Shown here: positions 27,926 to 36,900 of the stretch, piece after piece | Layout of the letters: the number at the start of each line of letters is the position of its first letter | Position numbering within the stretch: the stretch's first letter is position 1 | Assembly: GCF_010993955.1 (NCBI RefSeq) | Contig: NZ_WIXL01000012.1 | Coordinates: 1-64,000, forward strand | Origin: Oceanobacillus halotolerans | GTDB lineage: Bacteria; Bacillota; Bacilli; Bacillales; Amphibacillaceae | DNA length: 64,000 nt | Reading direction: 5' to 3' | Notes under the pieces: model-generated | What the model was told of the DNA's origin: nothing | Seen by the model: the letters and a program-made list of their open reading frames with translations, nothing else | Database searches by the model: none | Position numbers and translations under genes: made by a program

Positions 27926-28966
27926 TCATGTTACGGAGTTGCTAAAAAAAGGAGCTGCTGTTTCATATGAGATAACATCTTTTTGCAGTAATCGTTTTAG
28001 GTCCATTTCTAATGTGTGCATTCCTTGTTCCTTCGATGTTTGAAGGACATTTTGCACTTGATGTAATTTTTCGTTGCGAATCAAGTTCTTCACAGCTGAT
28101 GTATTCACTAATACTTCCGTTGCAACGCGGCGATCGAGTCCATCTTTTGTCTTCAATAACCGCTGCGAAATGACAGCATTCAAAATAGAAGATAATTGAA
28201 TACGAATTTGGGTTTGTTGTTCAGATGGAAATACATCAATGATCCGCTCAATGGTGGATACAGAACCTGATGTATGTAATGTCCCTAACACTAAATGGCC
28301 AGTTTCTGCGGCTGTAATAGCAGTTGAAATCGTTTCGAGATCACGCATTTCCCCAACTAAAATAACATCTGGATCTTGTCTCAAGCTAGCTCGTAATCCA
28401 CCTGCAAAGCTATTCGTATCAAAACCAACTTCCCGTTGATCAATGACAGATTTTGCATGTGTATGCATATATTCTATTGGATCCTCTAATGTAATAATGT
28501 GCTTCTTCATGGTTTGATTCATGTAATGGAGCATAGAAGCTAAGGTTGTACTTTTCCCGCTACCTGTTGGTCCAGTTACTAGCACTAACCCTTGTGGCTT
28601 GTGAACAATATCTTTTGCAACCGTTGGGAGGTGTAATTCCTCAATCGACGGAATCCTCGTTGGTACCAAACGTATTGCTAAAGACAATTCTCCTCGCTGG
28701 AAAAAAGCATTCATACGAAAACGTGAAAGGCCATCAATCCCATAGGAAAAATCTAGTTCACGGTGTTGTTGTAGGTGCTCCCATTGGTCGTTTAGTGTTA
28801 TCGCTTTAACAAAACTGAGCATATCAGTTGATTCTAATTTCGGACCATCTTGTTCTATTAAAGTACCATTCACACGAAAGATTGGTGCCTTCCCAATGGT
28901 CATATGCACATCTGAAGCTTTTTCATAATAGGCTTTTGTCAGCCATTCTTCTAATTTCTCTTTCAT
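27926..28966 (-). CDS. pilT: Pilus retraction ATPase PilT
   Basis: A 346-residue hexameric secretion-type ATPase with Walker A GPTGSGKST near residue 133, Walker B DVILVGEMRD near 200 and the His box GHLVLGTLHT near 225. The PilT-specific AIRNLIRE-like motif is AVKNLIRNEKLHQ near 300. This motif separates PilT from PilB and predicts pilus retraction, hence twitching or DNA/phage uptake. It follows pilB by 11 bp. Confidence 0.95.
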   Translation of the reverse strand: MKEKLEEWLTKAYYEKASDVHMTIGKAPIFRVNGTLIEQDGPKLESTDMLSFVKAITLNDQWEHLQQHRELDFSYGIDGLSRFRMNAFFQRGELSLAIRLVPTRIPSIEELHLPTVAKDIVHKPQGLVLVTGPTGSGKSTTLASMLHYMNQTMKKHIITLEDPIEYMHTHAKSVIDQREVGFDTNSFAGGLRASLRQDPDVILVGEMRDLETISTAITAAETGHLVLGTLHTSGSVSTIERIIDVFPSEQQTQIRIQLSSILNAVISQRLLKTKDGLDRRVATEVLVNTSAVKNLIRNEKLHQVQNVLQTSKEQGMHTLEMDLKRLLQKDVISYETAAPFFSNSVT

Positions 28967-28977
28967 CAGTTCTCCCC

Positions 28978-30603
28978 CTAAACTTGAATGGAAACTTGCA
29001 TAATTTCTTCCATTGTTGTTAGTCCTTTTTTCATTTTCTCTAGTCCATCCTGTATTAAAAAGGACATCCCTTCTGAACGGATATAATCACGAATTTCAAT
29101 CATTGATTTCTGATTTAATAGCATACTTTTTATCGTATCATCGACCACTAACACTTCATGTATCGCAACACGTCCCCGATATCCTGTATGGTGGCATACA
29201 TTACAACCTTGTCCATAATAAACAGGGCCTGCTTCTACCCCATTTTTATCGAAAATATCTTTTTCCATTTCTGTAGGTTCTCGCTCTGTCTTACAATCGC
29301 GACAGATTTGACGCACGAGTCGCTGTGCTACTACACCTGATAACGACGAAACCACTAAATATGGCTCAATTCCCATATCCATTAACCGTGGGATTGTTTC
29401 AATTGCATTATTCGTATGCAAGGTACTAAACACTAAGTGTCCTGTTAAGGAGGCACGAATGGCGATTTCGGCCGTCTCCTGGTCACGAATTTCCCCTACC
29501 ATAATGATGTTAGGGTCTTGTCTTAAAATGGACCGCAAACCACTGGCAAATGTAAGTCCTACCGACGTATTGACCTGAACCTGATTGATCCCTTCTAATT
29601 GGTATTCGACAGGGTCCTCTACGGTAACAATATTTACATCTTCCCTATTTAATTGGTTAATCGAAGCATATAGAGTTGATGTTTTACCAGATCCTGTAGG
29701 TCCTGTCAATAATACAAGACCAGATGGTTGTCCAATTAGTCGTTTATATTTCTTATAATTTTCTTCAGAGAAATGTAATTCCGTCAAATCCATTAGTGCA
29801 TTATTCAGATCGAGAATACGGATTACTACTTTTTCTCCAAATACAGTTGGTAAAGTAGATATACGTAAATCAACTGGTGTAACACCTACAGTCGTCTTGA
29901 TCCGACCATCTTGTGGTAAACGGGTTTGCGTTATATTTAAGTTTGCTAAAATTTTAATGCGTGCAACTAGTGCATTTTGCATCTGCTTCGGAACAATTTT
30001 CTCAGTCTGTAATCGACCATCAATCCGGTACCGAACATGGACATCAGCCTCTTGTGGATCAATATGGATATCACTTGCTTTTAATTGAATACCTGTCGTT
30101 AATAATTGATCCAGCATACGAATAACTGGTGCTTCATCATCCGTATCTATCTCTTCTTCAGGTGTTTGTGTTTCATTCTTAAAATAATATTTATTAATCG
30201 CATACAAAATATCGTCTTTGGCTGCGATAACAGGGGAAATGCTTAATCCTGTAGCTAACTCCAAATCATCAATAACGTAATAGTCCATTGGATCTTTCAT
30301 CGCGACCAACAAGGAATTATCTTGAATTTTCAAGGGCATAATATAGTGCTGTTGTGCCATTTCCCGCGATACATATCCTAATACTTGTTCATCAATTGGA
30401 TAGCGGTATAAGGATACATGTGGAATCCCCAGTTGAAACTCTAATACTTCGATTAACTGACGTTCTGTAATAAAGTTATGCTCCAACAGTGCATCCCCAA
30501 GTTTTTGATCATTTTTTTTTGCTTGTAAAGCTTCTTCAATTTGTTCTTCTGTAACAAGGCCAGCCTCTTGCAGTAAATCACCTAATCGTTTCCGTGTTGG
30601 CAT
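28978..30603 (-). CDS. pilB: Pilus extension ATPase PilB with MshEN-like N-terminus
   Basis: A 541-residue assembly ATPase with Walker A GPTGSGKTS near 310, Walker B IIMVGEIRD near 380, a His box and the tetracysteine zinc motif CRDC...CNVC near 430-460. Residues 6-52 contain two consecutive motifs, RLGDLLQEAGLVT..QIEEAL and KLGDALLEHNFIT..QLIEVLEFQ. These resemble the MshEN repeat that binds cyclic di-GMP in PilB/GspE relatives. I start at MPTRKR (30603) with GTGAGG upstream. The preceding gene ends one base earlier. Confidence 0.95.
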   Translation of the reverse strand: MPTRKRLGDLLQEAGLVTEEQIEEALQAKKNDQKLGDALLEHNFITERQLIEVLEFQLGIPHVSLYRYPIDEQVLGYVSREMAQQHYIMPLKIQDNSLLVAMKDPMDYYVIDDLELATGLSISPVIAAKDDILYAINKYYFKNETQTPEEEIDTDDEAPVIRMLDQLLTTGIQLKASDIHIDPQEADVHVRYRIDGRLQTEKIVPKQMQNALVARIKILANLNITQTRLPQDGRIKTTVGVTPVDLRISTLPTVFGEKVVIRILDLNNALMDLTELHFSEENYKKYKRLIGQPSGLVLLTGPTGSGKTSTLYASINQLNREDVNIVTVEDPVEYQLEGINQVQVNTSVGLTFASGLRSILRQDPNIIMVGEIRDQETAEIAIRASLTGHLVFSTLHTNNAIETIPRLMDMGIEPYLVVSSLSGVVAQRLVRQICRDCKTEREPTEMEKDIFDKNGVEAGPVYYGQGCNVCHHTGYRGRVAIHEVLVVDDTIKSMLLNQKSMIEIRDYIRSEGMSFLIQDGLEKMKKGLTTMEEIMQVSIQV

Positions 30604-30604
30604 A

Positions 30605-31024
30605 TTATTCCTCACTCTCTATGTTAATCGTTATGGTATCTTCTATTTCGTGTTCACGATCATGTGCTATTCCAGTACTTGTATAGGTAATCGTATTATC
30701 ATCCAAATTGGGTTCGCCTTCGTCCAAGTTAATCTGAAATTGATGTCTACTATCAATTGTTTTTTCTACTGACCTTGGTAAATCGTCCAAAAACTCCTCA
30801 ATAGAATGTTCATCCTGATTAAATGTATCAAATAGTCCCCGATAATAATCAACACCCATTTCAGCCATAAGCCGTGCATCAATTTGTTCTTCTGTTGTTG
30901 CAACTTGTCTTGTTGTATTGGTGATTTGGGTAAACTGTACTAATACAAATGTCAGCATCAATGTGATCATCATCAATGTTAGGACAAGTGCAAACCCTTT
31001 TTCGTTTGTATATGGTTTCATCAT
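30605..31024 (-). CDS. Minor prepilin, PilX-like
   Basis: A 139-residue prepilin-like protein with leader MMKPYTNEKG, then FALVLTLMMITLMLTFVLVQF. Position +5 is Leu instead of Glu, as in PilX/GspK-type minor pilins that cap the filament. The mature part is acidic and cysteine-free. It overlaps the previous prepilin gene by four bases (ATGA) and abuts pilB, so the three are translationally linked. Confidence 0.85.
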   Translation of the reverse strand: MMKPYTNEKGFALVLTLMMITLMLTFVLVQFTQITNTTRQVATTEEQIDARLMAEMGVDYYRGLFDTFNQDEHSIEEFLDDLPRSVEKTIDSRHQFQINLDEGEPNLDDNTITYTSTGIAHDREHEIEDTITINIESEE

Positions 31025-31440
31025 ATATCACCCGATATATATGTATACGATTGACTAATTAATTGATCTTCTGAAAAAATTTGTATAGTAGTGCGAAATA
31101 AATCGACACCTGTCTCCTTACAGATAACTGTCAGTTGTGCGGTATAGTCATCATAAGCTTTAGAAAAAGTCTCACCTATGTCATATGATAAAGAATTATC
31201 TTCTGGGCATGCTTGTACACCTAAATCATCAACATTACCAACTACATCAGAAGCTTCACTTGAAACCTGTGTTAGTAAGTTACTAGCAGTTAATTCATCA
31301 TCAGTATTATTCGTCCAATTCATTATTTGGGGAAAAATCGGTAAAAAAATAGCAACAACCATTCCTAAAATGGCAATAGATGCTATAATTTCAATAAGCG
31401 TAAAGCCTTGGCTATTTAATTTTCGAAATCTATTATACAA
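31021..31440 (-). CDS. Minor prepilin, PilV/GspI-like
   Basis: A prepilin of about 139 residues. A leader ending KLNSQG precedes FTLIEIIASIAILGMVVAI with Glu at +5. Two cysteines are in the C-terminal domain (QACPED, VICKET) and may form a disulphide. The start is uncertain. I favour TTG at 31440 six bases after AAGGGGTG. GTG at 31449 lies within that binding site. It is the first gene of the pilus operon and divergent from the beta-solenoid prepilin. Confidence 0.85.
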   Translation of the reverse strand: MYNRFRKLNSQGFTLIEIIASIAILGMVVAIFLPIFPQIMNWTNNTDDELTASNLLTQVSSEASDVVGNVDDLGVQACPEDNSLSYDIGETFSKAYDDYTAQLTVICKETGVDLFRTTIQIFSEDQLISQSYTYISGDI

Positions 31441-31501
31441 TAAGGTCACCCCTTATATGTGACTTTTTACTTATTATACCATTATATTGGATGTGAGAAA
31501 C

Positions 31502-32707
31502 GTGATAAATCGACAAATTCATAATGAAAAAGGTATTACATTAGTAGAGTTACTCGCAGCAATTAGCCTTTTTGCTGTCCTTATCACTTTATCATCGACC
31601 CTTATTTTTCAGCTAATGGGAAATGAAACAAAAACAAATGAGCAAATTACATTAAGTCAGAATACAAATTTACTAATAAATGAAATCCGTAATAAATATT
31701 ATAATGGAGACTCGCGAATTTGTTTTAATAATCTAGTAAGGGAAATTACGATTAGTGAGTTAGAAGTAGATAATGGAAACATTAATAACGGATGTATAGA
31801 AGGAATTCAGGAAAAAGAACCTATATTTATACGATTAACAACTACTGATAATACCGGAGAAAGCTTAACAGTAGAAACAACATTTAATAATAAAGAGGAC
31901 TATGTTAGGAATCTTCAAACGAAAGATGAAGGAGATTTAGATAACAAAGAGGATTTTGAAGATATTATAAAAGATGATCCACATAACTTCACAAATGGTA
32001 ATACAAATAATTCTTGTCATTTTAATGGGAATACAAGATTTCAACAACGACAAATCGGTAGTTGGAACGCTTGCAACAATCCTACAGTAAATGAAGGCAA
32101 TGCTTGGTTTCCGAATCAAATATCCATCCACAACAATATAAATCTTGCTGTGGATCATAACTTTTTTAGTGATGAAACGTTTAATTTAGAATCAAATGCC
32201 AAATTAAACATTAAAAATAACGCTAGATTAGAAGGTCCATCAACATTAAAATCGGATAGTACATTTGAAGTAAATAATTTATATGTCGTAAATACACTAA
32301 CATTAGATTCTAACTCCAGTCTTCATGCATTTGGTGGTGCCAGAATAAATGATTCTTTAATGGTCCGTAGTAACAGTAATATTTTGATTGACGGTCATTT
32401 TTTCGCACTAGGTAACACGACATTCCAGGAAAATACACAAATAAATATAGGAGAAAATGCTACTTTTGAAAATTATGTCAACTTAATGGGAAATGCAACC
32501 TTAACTATAGGTGGAGATGCTTATTTTCATGATGGTGTAGATTTACAAAATCAAAATAAGATCATTGTAAAAGGGGATGCACACTTCGTTGGGGTTGTCG
32601 GCTATGACTGGAGTAACGGTGAAATATGTGTACAAGGGGATGCAACATTTGACGCAACAGTAGGGGATAGCCTTAGAATAAAGGAAAATGCTAATTCTTG
32701 TAGTTAA
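31502..32707 (+). CDS. Prepilin fused to a repetitive beta-solenoid-like domain
   Basis: A 401-residue protein. The leader INRQIHNEKG is followed by ITLVELLAAISLFAVLITL (Glu at +5), so it is a substrate for PilD. Residues 45-150 are a linker/pilin domain. Residues about 190-395 are asparagine-rich and repetitive, with about 18-20-residue units (for example LNIKNNARLEGPSTLKSDS, ATLTIGGDAYFHDGVDL, IVKGDAHF), as in right-handed beta-helices and polymer-forming proteins. I start at GTG 31502, preceded by GGATGTGAG. A TTG at 31487 is also open. It is divergent from the pilus operon. A role as pilus-tip adhesin is inference. Confidence 0.85.
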   Translation: MINRQIHNEKGITLVELLAAISLFAVLITLSSTLIFQLMGNETKTNEQITLSQNTNLLINEIRNKYYNGDSRICFNNLVREITISELEVDNGNINNGCIEGIQEKEPIFIRLTTTDNTGESLTVETTFNNKEDYVRNLQTKDEGDLDNKEDFEDIIKDDPHNFTNGNTNNSCHFNGNTRFQQRQIGSWNACNNPTVNEGNAWFPNQISIHNNINLAVDHNFFSDETFNLESNAKLNIKNNARLEGPSTLKSDSTFEVNNLYVVNTLTLDSNSSLHAFGGARINDSLMVRSNSNILIDGHFFALGNTTFQENTQINIGENATFENYVNLMGNATLTIGGDAYFHDGVDLQNQNKIIVKGDAHFVGVVGYDWSNGEICVQGDATFDATVGDSLRIKENANSCS

Positions 32708-32708
32708 A

Positions 32709-32736
32709 AAACGTGAGCCATTAACAGCTCACGTTT
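32709..32736. terminator. Bidirectional terminator
   Basis: A perfect 10-bp stem AAACGTGAGC/GCTCACGTTT separates the beta-solenoid prepilin gene from convergent ytkL. Six T follow on the minus strand. Confidence 0.85.
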
Positions 32737-32739
32737 CCC

Positions 32740-33420
32740 TTATAATTCTAGTTCATCCCCAATGTTCATGACTTTGCCTTCACCCGTTTTCACTTTCTTT
32801 GCAAAGTCTTTAGGATCCTGCTCAATAACCGGGAAGGTGTTGTAATGAACTGGTACAACGACCTTGGCATTAATCCAATCTGCCGCTACTAATGCATCCT
32901 CTGGTCCCATCGTGAAATTATCTCCAATTGGAACAAAGGCTAAATCGATCGAGTTCATTTCCCCAATCAATTTTAAGTCAGAGAATAATCCAGTATCTCC
33001 CACATGATAGATGGTCTTTCCTTCCACTGTAAGTAAAATTCCACCTGGCATCCCAGTGTAAATGATCGAACCATCTTCTTCGACAAACGAGGAACCATGG
33101 AAGGCTTGTGTAAACTTCACACGTCCAAAATCAAAGTCATGTGCCCCACCAATATGCATAGGATGTGTTTTTAACCCTTTTGACTCTAGGTATCCCGCTA
33201 ATTCATTTGGTGCGACAACCAATGCATCGTTGCGTTTTGCGATCGCTTCCGTATCACCTACGTGATCATTGTGTCCATGTGTTAACAAAATAACGTCAGC
33301 ATCCACTGTATCTGCATTTAAATCACATTTTTCATTTCCTGAGATAAATGGATCCATTAAAATGGTATGTTTTTCTGTTACAATTTTTACAACAGAATGT
33401 CCGTGATAGGATACTTTCAT
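32740..33420 (-). CDS. ytkL: Metal-dependent hydrolase YtkL (metallo-beta-lactamase fold)
   Basis: A 226-residue member of the UPF0173 family. Metal ligands are seen in [10 protein letters not shown] near residue 47-56, HGSSF near 105 and HVGDTG near 140, with a C-terminal PVHYNTFP. The length matches B. subtilis YtkL. Its substrate is unknown. RBS AAGGAGAG. Confidence 0.9.
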   Translation of the reverse strand: MKVSYHGHSVVKIVTEKHTILMDPFISGNEKCDLNADTVDADVILLTHGHNDHVGDTEAIAKRNDALVVAPNELAGYLESKGLKTHPMHIGGAHDFDFGRVKFTQAFHGSSFVEEDGSIIYTGMPGGILLTVEGKTIYHVGDTGLFSDLKLIGEMNSIDLAFVPIGDNFTMGPEDALVAADWINAKVVVPVHYNTFPVIEQDPKDFAKKVKTGEGKVMNIGDELEL

Positions 33421-33498
33421 GTTATCTCTCCTTTTTGGCAGTTTACTTTACCCATTCGATAGAATAGTCAAAAATCCTTCCAATCATAAGTTTTTTCT

Positions 33499-34167
33499 TT
33501 ATTCATTGCTTAATTTCTTTTTTAAGTCGGCTAATTCTTCATCTACTTTACTTTCCTCAAGTGAATCTAACTCTTCATCTAATGTAGGATTGGAGGTTGT
33601 TAAGTCTTCGGTTGTTTCTGCTTCTGCTTCATATTCCATAACTTTTTGTTCCATCCGTTCAAAGCCTCTTTTTGATTCATCACTACCAATAGAAGACATC
33701 GTACGATTCATTTTTGTTTTCGTTTTAGCAGATTCTGCTCGCACTTTTAGGGAATCACGTTTCAGCCTCATTTGATCATATTCTTTTTTCATTTCCGCTA
33801 GCTTTCTCTTTAATTCCTCTGAGTCACGTCTTGCTATATCGTATGACTCTTGTAACATGGAAGTTTGTTTTTCATAGTCTTGCTTTTCTTCTAGTGCACG
33901 ACGAGCAAGGTCATCTTCTCCTGCTTTAACTGCTTTTTCAGCCTGCTGTTGACGTTTTTCTGCCATTGCCTCCGTATCTTCTAATTTACGTTTTAACATT
34001 TTCTCATTAGCAACTTGTTTCGCTATTGCACCTTCTGCTTCCTGTATATCCTCTTCCATATCCCGTAAAAATTGATTTAACATTTTCACAGGATCCTCTG
34101 CCTTATCTAACATTGCATTTAACTCTGAACCAACAATTGTACGGACACGTCTAAACATTTTAAACAT
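33499..34167 (-). CDS. pspA: PspA/IM30 family membrane stress protein
   Basis: A 222-residue protein that is mostly coiled coil (about residues 25-190), with the amphipathic N-terminal helix MFKMFRRVRTIVGSELNAML. Such proteins bind stressed membranes and form large assemblies. AAAGGAGGAG precedes the ATG. A sigma-W-type promoter lies upstream, matching B. subtilis, where pspA belongs to the sigma-W envelope-stress regulon. Confidence 0.93.
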   Translation of the reverse strand: MFKMFRRVRTIVGSELNAMLDKAEDPVKMLNQFLRDMEEDIQEAEGAIAKQVANEKMLKRKLEDTEAMAEKRQQQAEKAVKAGEDDLARRALEEKQDYEKQTSMLQESYDIARRDSEELKRKLAEMKKEYDQMRLKRDSLKVRAESAKTKTKMNRTMSSIGSDESKRGFERMEQKVMEYEAEAETTEDLTTSNPTLDEELDSLEESKVDEELADLKKKLSNE

Positions 34168-34201
34168 GGTACTCCTCCTTTTGGTTTCTTTATATTAGTA
34201 A

Positions 34202-34228
34202 TACGGAATACAATCGAAAAAAGTTTCA
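34202..34228 (-). promoter_or_regulatory. Sigma-W-type promoter of pspA
   Basis: On the minus strand, TGAAAC (34223-34228) and CGTA (34202-34205) are separated by 17 bp, the extracytoplasmic sigma-W pattern. The start codon is about 35 bp downstream. Confidence 0.75.
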
Positions 34229-34310
34229 TGTTTTTTCTGTTGAAATCATCAGACAAGTTACTAATTTCTGTTATACTATCTATAACTAAACGATTAGATG
34301 AGGTGTTTTT

Positions 34311-35408
34311 ATGACAAATCGGATTGATACTCTATTATCGGAAGTAAAAAAGCAAAATCTTGACAGTATACTCATCACATCAAAAGCGAATGTCTATTAT
34401 CTAAGCAATTATTATACTGATCCACATGAACGGGTGATTGCAGTTTATGTAAGCGAGAATCTCGATCCCGTACTTGTGGTACCTGCTATGGAGGTAGAAG
34501 ACGCAAAAGCAGCAGGTTGGTCACATAAATTGATTGGCTATCACGATCATGAGAATCCTTGGCAAATGCTCCTTACATATCTACAGTCAGCTGAAAAGCT
34601 ACCTCAAAGCATGGGACTCGAGCATGACCATGTCACAATCGAACGACTACATGCCATAAAGGAAATTTTGCCAAACACAGAATTAATCGATGCACAGGAA
34701 ATAATTTCTAATATGCGTGTGATTAAAAGTGAAAAAGAATATCAATTATTAAAAGAAGCTGCAGCACTTGCTGATTTTGGTATTAAGACAGGCGTTCAAG
34801 CTGTCCGTGAAGGTGTGAGAGAATTAGATATCATTGCAACGATTGAATATGAATTGAAAAAGCAAGGGATTCAACAAATGTCTTTTACTACGATGACACT
34901 ATCTGGTGCCAAAGCTTCCTCTCCACACGGAACACCTGGGATGAAAGAAATAACAAGTGGTGATATGGTTCTGTTCGATCTTGGCGTCATTTATGAAGGC
35001 TATTGTTCAGACATTACACGTACTGTTGCTTTTAAATCGATCACAGATGAACAAAAAACGATTTACAATACCGTGAAAGAAGCCGAAGAAAAAGCATTCC
35101 AAGCATCACAAATCGGCACATCTGTTGGTCAAATTGATTTAGCTGCTAGAGAGCACATTGAAGCCGCTGGCTATGGAAAATACTTCACACACCGAATTGG
35201 TCACGGAATCGGAATTGAGACACACGAATATCCTTCTATGCACAGCAATAATAAACTGCCACTACAAAAAGGAATGTGTTTTACGATTGAACCAGGTATT
35301 TATGTACCAAATAAAGGTGGTGTCCGGATAGAAGATATGGTCTACATCGGTGAAAACGGACCAGAAGCACTAACAAAATATCCAAAAGAGTTACAAATTA
35401 TCGATTAA
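34311..35408 (+). CDS. pepQ: M24 family Xaa-Pro dipeptidase/aminopeptidase
   Basis: A 365-residue metallopeptidase. The N-terminal creatinase-type domain covers residues 1-130, and the pita-bread catalytic domain has its five metal ligands: LFDLGV, CSDITRT, RIGHGIG, FTIEPGIY and VRIEDM. It cleaves X-Pro bonds in peptides. GAGGTG precedes the ATG. It is a single gene facing ald, and the two share a terminator. Confidence 0.9.
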   Translation: MTNRIDTLLSEVKKQNLDSILITSKANVYYLSNYYTDPHERVIAVYVSENLDPVLVVPAMEVEDAKAAGWSHKLIGYHDHENPWQMLLTYLQSAEKLPQSMGLEHDHVTIERLHAIKEILPNTELIDAQEIISNMRVIKSEKEYQLLKEAAALADFGIKTGVQAVREGVRELDIIATIEYELKKQGIQQMSFTTMTLSGAKASSPHGTPGMKEITSGDMVLFDLGVIYEGYCSDITRTVAFKSITDEQKTIYNTVKEAEEKAFQASQIGTSVGQIDLAAREHIEAAGYGKYFTHRIGHGIGIETHEYPSMHSNNKLPLQKGMCFTIEPGIYVPNKGGVRIEDMVYIGENGPEALTKYPKELQIID

Positions 35409-35411
35409 AGG

Positions 35412-35443
35412 AAACAAGAGCACAACTGTTGTGCTCTTGTTTT
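35412..35443. terminator. Bidirectional terminator of pepQ and ald
   Basis: A perfect 15-bp inverted repeat (35412-35426, 35428-35442) is followed by T residues on the plus strand. It ends next to the ald stop codon. Confidence 0.88.
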
Positions 35444-36561
35444 TAAGATTGTAATAATGTCGCAGCGTCTTTATACGCTACATTATGCGCCTCTGCTACT
35501 GCTTGGAAAGTAACATACCCATTTAACGTATTGATTCCTTTCCGTAAGGGCTCACTATCTAAACATGCCTGTTTATATCCTTTATTTGCTAGTTGTACAG
35601 CATATGGAACTGTAACATTGGTTAAGCCTATTGTTGAAGTCCGTGGAACAGCACCAGGCATATTAGCAACAGCGTAGTGTAACACACCATGTTTTGTGTA
35701 TGTTGGATCATCATGGGTTGTGATCTTATCAGTTGTTTCAAATATGCCTCCTTGGTCTATCGCAACATCCACAATAACGGATCCTTCAGGCATGGTTTTC
35801 ACCATTTCTTCTGTAACTAACTTAGGTGCTTTCGCTCCTGGTATTAGAACTGCACCAATTACCAAGTCTGAGTCAGCGATTTCTTGTTGAATATTCATTG
35901 GATTGGACATTACCGTACTAACTGATTCCCCAAACAGATCATCAAGCTGGCGTAGTCGATCTGGATTCAAATCAATGATGCTTACATTTGCACCAAGACC
36001 AACTGCGATTTTGGCTGCATTGGTACCAACTACACCACCCCCAATGACAGTAACTTTTCCTCGCTTCACACCTGGTATTCCAGATAATAGGATACCTTTA
36101 CCACCTTTTGTTTTTTCTAAAAATTGTGCACCGATTTGTGCCGCCATCCTTCCTGCTACTTCACTCATTGGTGTTAATAATGGTAACGAGTTATTCGGTA
36201 ATTGAACCGTCTCATAGGCAATTCCAACAACCTTATTGTCAATTAAAGCCTTAGTCAATTCTGGTTCTGGTGCTAAATGAAGGTACGTAAATAAAATAAG
36301 TCCCTCATAAAAATAATCATATTCCTCTGGTAGTGGCTCCTTTACTTTCATAACCATTTCTTGCTGCCATGCTTCTTTGGCACTTGAAACAATCGTAGCG
36401 CCTGCTTCTTCATATTGTTCATCTGTAAATGTCGACCCTATCCCTGCTCCAGTTTCAACAAATACTTTATGCCCCGCATTTCGTAACGTTAAAACCCCAG
36501 CAGGCGTCATTGCAACTCGATTTTCATTATTTTTAATCTCCTTTGGCACCCCTATTTTCAC
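35443..36561 (-). CDS. ald: Alanine dehydrogenase
   Basis: A 372-residue NAD-dependent enzyme interconverting alanine and pyruvate plus ammonia. It shows [15 protein letters not shown] at the N-terminus, MKVKEP near 73, HLAPEPELT near 95 and the Rossmann [11 protein letters not shown] near 175. I start at GTG (36561), nine bases after AGGAGG. The two upstream ATG codons overlap or precede that site. In Bacillus it supports alanine use and sporulation. Confidence 0.94.
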   Translation of the reverse strand: MKIGVPKEIKNNENRVAMTPAGVLTLRNAGHKVFVETGAGIGSTFTDEQYEEAGATIVSSAKEAWQQEMVMKVKEPLPEEYDYFYEGLILFTYLHLAPEPELTKALIDNKVVGIAYETVQLPNNSLPLLTPMSEVAGRMAAQIGAQFLEKTKGGKGILLSGIPGVKRGKVTVIGGGVVGTNAAKIAVGLGANVSIIDLNPDRLRQLDDLFGESVSTVMSNPMNIQQEIADSDLVIGAVLIPGAKAPKLVTEEMVKTMPEGSVIVDVAIDQGGIFETTDKITTHDDPTYTKHGVLHYAVANMPGAVPRTSTIGLTNVTVPYAVQLANKGYKQACLDSEPLRKGINTLNGYVTFQAVAEAHNVAYKDAATLLQS

Positions 36562-36631
36562 GCTAACCATCCTCCTTGATTTCATTTTATTTATATTAGC
36601 TTAACAAATTTTGTAAGCACTTTCATTTTGT

Positions 36632-36848
36632 TAGGCTCTTTTTGTATTCTTTGTTACTTTTTAACGTCGCAACATATATATTATGCGTCGTAGTTTGTCT
36701 ATGAAAACCGCTACGGAAATACACTCCGCTTTCACAGGAGCATAAGTGCGACATGGTGAAAGCGACTGTCCGGAGCGGAAATTAACGGTACATTTACTGC
36801 ACATAATACATCAACTATGCAGTAACAATCTGTTAGAAAACAGCCTTT
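36632..36848 (+). repeat. Dispersed repeat family A, long form
   Basis: It runs from TAGGCTCTTTTTGTATTCTT to TTAGAAAACAGCCTT. It carries an extra inner module (ACACTCCGCTTTCACAGGAG...GAAAGCGACTGTCCGGAGCGG). The outer ends match short copies such as 47018-47118. It fills the gap between ald and the SDR gene, and no gene is seen. Confidence 0.75.
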
Positions 36849-36900
36849 TGTTAAAAAAGGAAAGAAGGCACATTTCTATTACCTTCAAAATGAAGCTTTT

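Noticed and set aside
22616-32707. Competence (Com) pseudopilus or type II secretion locus
   Set aside because: PilT with its specific motif and the PilM-PilN-PilO set are present. The gene order is not comGA-GG, and there is no secretin, so a type IV pilus fits better.
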